Part shown: positions 5,651 to 6,276 of the stretch, one piece after another
Layout of the letters: every line of letters starts with the position of its first letter
Position numbering within the stretch: position 1 is the stretch's first letter
NCBI GenBank assembly: GCA_030152105.1
Contig: JASLIH010000303.1
Span: 1 to 6,276, forward strand
DNA: 6,276 nucleotides
Direction: 5' to 3'
DNA from: Actinomycetes bacterium
GTDB lineage: Bacteria; Actinomycetota; CALGFH01
Made by a program: the position numbers and the translations under genes
The notes under the pieces: model-generated
What the model was told of the DNA's origin: nothing
Seen by the model: the letters and a program-made list of their open reading frames with translations, nothing else
The model's database searches: none

Positions 5651-6013
5651 ATGGGCGGAACGACCCATATCACCGCGGTGGGAACGGTTGGCGTTCCCGT
5701 GACCGACCAGGACCGGGCGCTCGAGTTCTATGTTGGCCAGCTCGGCTTCGAGAAGCGCCGGGACCTGCCCTTTGGAGCCGGACGCTGGATCGAGGTGGCG
5801 CCGCCGGGCTCGGCGACGACCATCGCGCTCGTTCCCGCGGGTGTCCCGGCCGGCATCCGCCTCCTGACCCAGGACGCCGGCAACGACCATGCCGAGCTCC
5901 GGGCACGCGGCGTCGACACGGACCCGGAGGTGCTGCGGATGGCGGAGGCGCCGCCGATGTTCGCGCTGCGCGACCCGGACGGCAACAGCCTGATCCTGGT
6001 GGAGGGCAGCTGA
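5651..6013 (+). CDS. VOC family protein (glyoxalase/bleomycin-resistance fold)
   Basis: The 120-residue product has the VOC fold: VGVPVTDQDRALEFYVGQLGF (13-33), FGAGRWIEVAPPGSATTIALV (41-61), DHAELRARGVD (79-89) and a closing PPMFALRDPDGNSLILVE (101-118). Aligned by these motifs to glyoxalase I, the three usual metal-ligand positions hold T12, R70 and I115, so it seems to lack a standard metal site. A binding or non-metal role is possible but not shown. ATG 5651 is chosen because AGAGGAGG lies five bases before it. It is divergent from the YCII gene and directly precedes the DUF1905 gene, whose ATG follows its TGA with no gap. It is a distant paralogue of the VOC gene at 3439, sharing the VPVTDxDRA motif; outside the shared motifs the two differ too much to be a recent duplication. 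Confidence 0.9.
   Translation: MGGTTHITAVGTVGVPVTDQDRALEFYVGQLGFEKRRDLPFGAGRWIEVAPPGSATTIALVPAGVPAGIRLLTQDAGNDHAELRARGVDTDPEVLRMAEAPPMFALRDPDGNSLILVEGS
6001..6005 (+). promoter_or_regulatory. Shine-Dalgarno GGAGG for the DUF1905 gene, inside the VOC coding end
   Basis: GGAGG lies eight bases before the ATG at 6014, within the last codons of the VOC gene. The arrangement fits coupled translation of the two genes. Confidence 0.65.
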
Positions 6014-6276
6014 ATGGACCAGCAGTTCACGGCAACGCTCCAGAAGAGCCCCAATCAGGGCGGTTGGACCTATCTCGTCTGGCCCGACTCGGTGGAGTTC
6101 TTCGGCACCCGGGGGCTGGTCAAGGTCCGGGGGACGATCGACGGCCACCCCTTCCGGAGCTCCTTCATGGCCATGGGCGACGGCACCCACAAGCTCCCGG
6201 TGAAGGCCGACGTCCGCAAGGCGATCGGCAAGGAGGCGGGCGACACCGTGACCGTCCACCTGGAGGAACGGCTCCA
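6014..6276 (+). CDS. DUF1905 domain protein, 3' end cut by the window edge
   Basis: The 87 visible residues cover most of a DUF1905 domain: QFTATLQKS (4-12), [19 protein letters not shown] (16-34), [20 protein letters not shown] (36-55), [17 protein letters not shown] (56-72) and [12 protein letters not shown] (76-87). The frame is open to the window end without a stop. In many relatives this domain is alone or followed by a YdeI/OmpD-associated C-terminal domain; which applies here is out of view. The domain is a small beta-barrel of unestablished biochemical role. The ATG immediately follows the VOC stop (TGAATG), with GGAGG eight bases upstream, so it is almost surely in one operon with the VOC gene. 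Confidence 0.88.
   Translation, partial: MDQQFTATLQKSPNQGGWTYLVWPDSVEFFGTRGLVKVRGTIDGHPFRSSFMAMGDGTHKLPVKADVRKAIGKEAGDTVTVHLEERL

Noticed and set aside
4205..6259. Minus-strand open frame of 684 codons
   Set aside because: It runs through five genes on both strands, is rich in His/Gly/Arg/Gln and shows no motif. It is GC-driven.
1..6276. CRISPR array, transposon ends, tRNA or rRNA
   Set aside because: No regularly spaced repeats, transposase motifs, terminal inverted repeats or RNA-gene signatures were recognised on either strand by eye; a covariance-model search was not possible.

Overview
The window is very GC-rich and reads as part of an actinobacterial genome, most likely an uncultured or little-studied soil-type Actinomycetota. 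The reasons are the strong G/C bias at third codon positions, three GTG starts (two with good Shine-Dalgarno sites), and protein families common in that phylum: small VOC, YCII/DGPF and DUF1905 proteins, and an orphan multi-pass membrane protein of the 'YRLYDLDRIISRTLTYG' type. I cannot name a genus. High GC also opens many long spurious reading frames opposite the real genes, and these were discarded.

Region 1 (1-3348, minus strand) reads as one transcription unit. From its 5' end it holds an acyl-CoA thioesterase of the hotdog fold (2758-3348), a 543-residue multi-pass GT-C/GT39-like glycosyltransferase (1130-2761) whose GTG start overlaps the thioesterase stop by 4 bases, a family 2 glycosyltransferase of the polyprenyl-phosphate sugar synthase type (406-1122) starting 7 bases after the previous stop, and the damaged 5' part of a membrane-anchored PAS sensor gene (1-about 405, running off the left edge). 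The two glycosyltransferases suggest a lipid-carrier glycosylation step: the cytosolic enzyme would load a sugar on a polyprenyl phosphate and the membrane enzyme would transfer it outside. Neither sugar nor acceptor can be read from the sequence. The PAS gene lies in two reading frames, with a core part of the PAS domain apparently missing at the join.

Region 2 (3349-5176) begins with a 90-base divergent intergenic stretch. Plus-strand genes follow: a VOC (glyoxalase-fold) protein (3439-3819) and a roughly 409-residue membrane protein (3947-5176) resembling the sensory input half of a histidine kinase without any kinase domain.

Region 3 (5173-6276) opens with a minus-strand YCII/DGPF protein (5173-5535), which converges on the membrane protein so tightly that both stops share one CTAG. 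A 115-base divergent spacer with small palindromes follows, then a plus-strand pair: a second VOC protein (5651-6013) and a DUF1905 protein whose ATG directly follows the VOC stop, cut by the right edge.

Most genes belong to recognisable families. I see no mobile element, CRISPR array, RNA gene or clear novel system. The points most worth checking are the broken PAS gene, the paired glycosyltransferases behind a thioesterase, the kinase-less sensor with its shared stop, and two VOC proteins that seem to lack the usual metal ligands.
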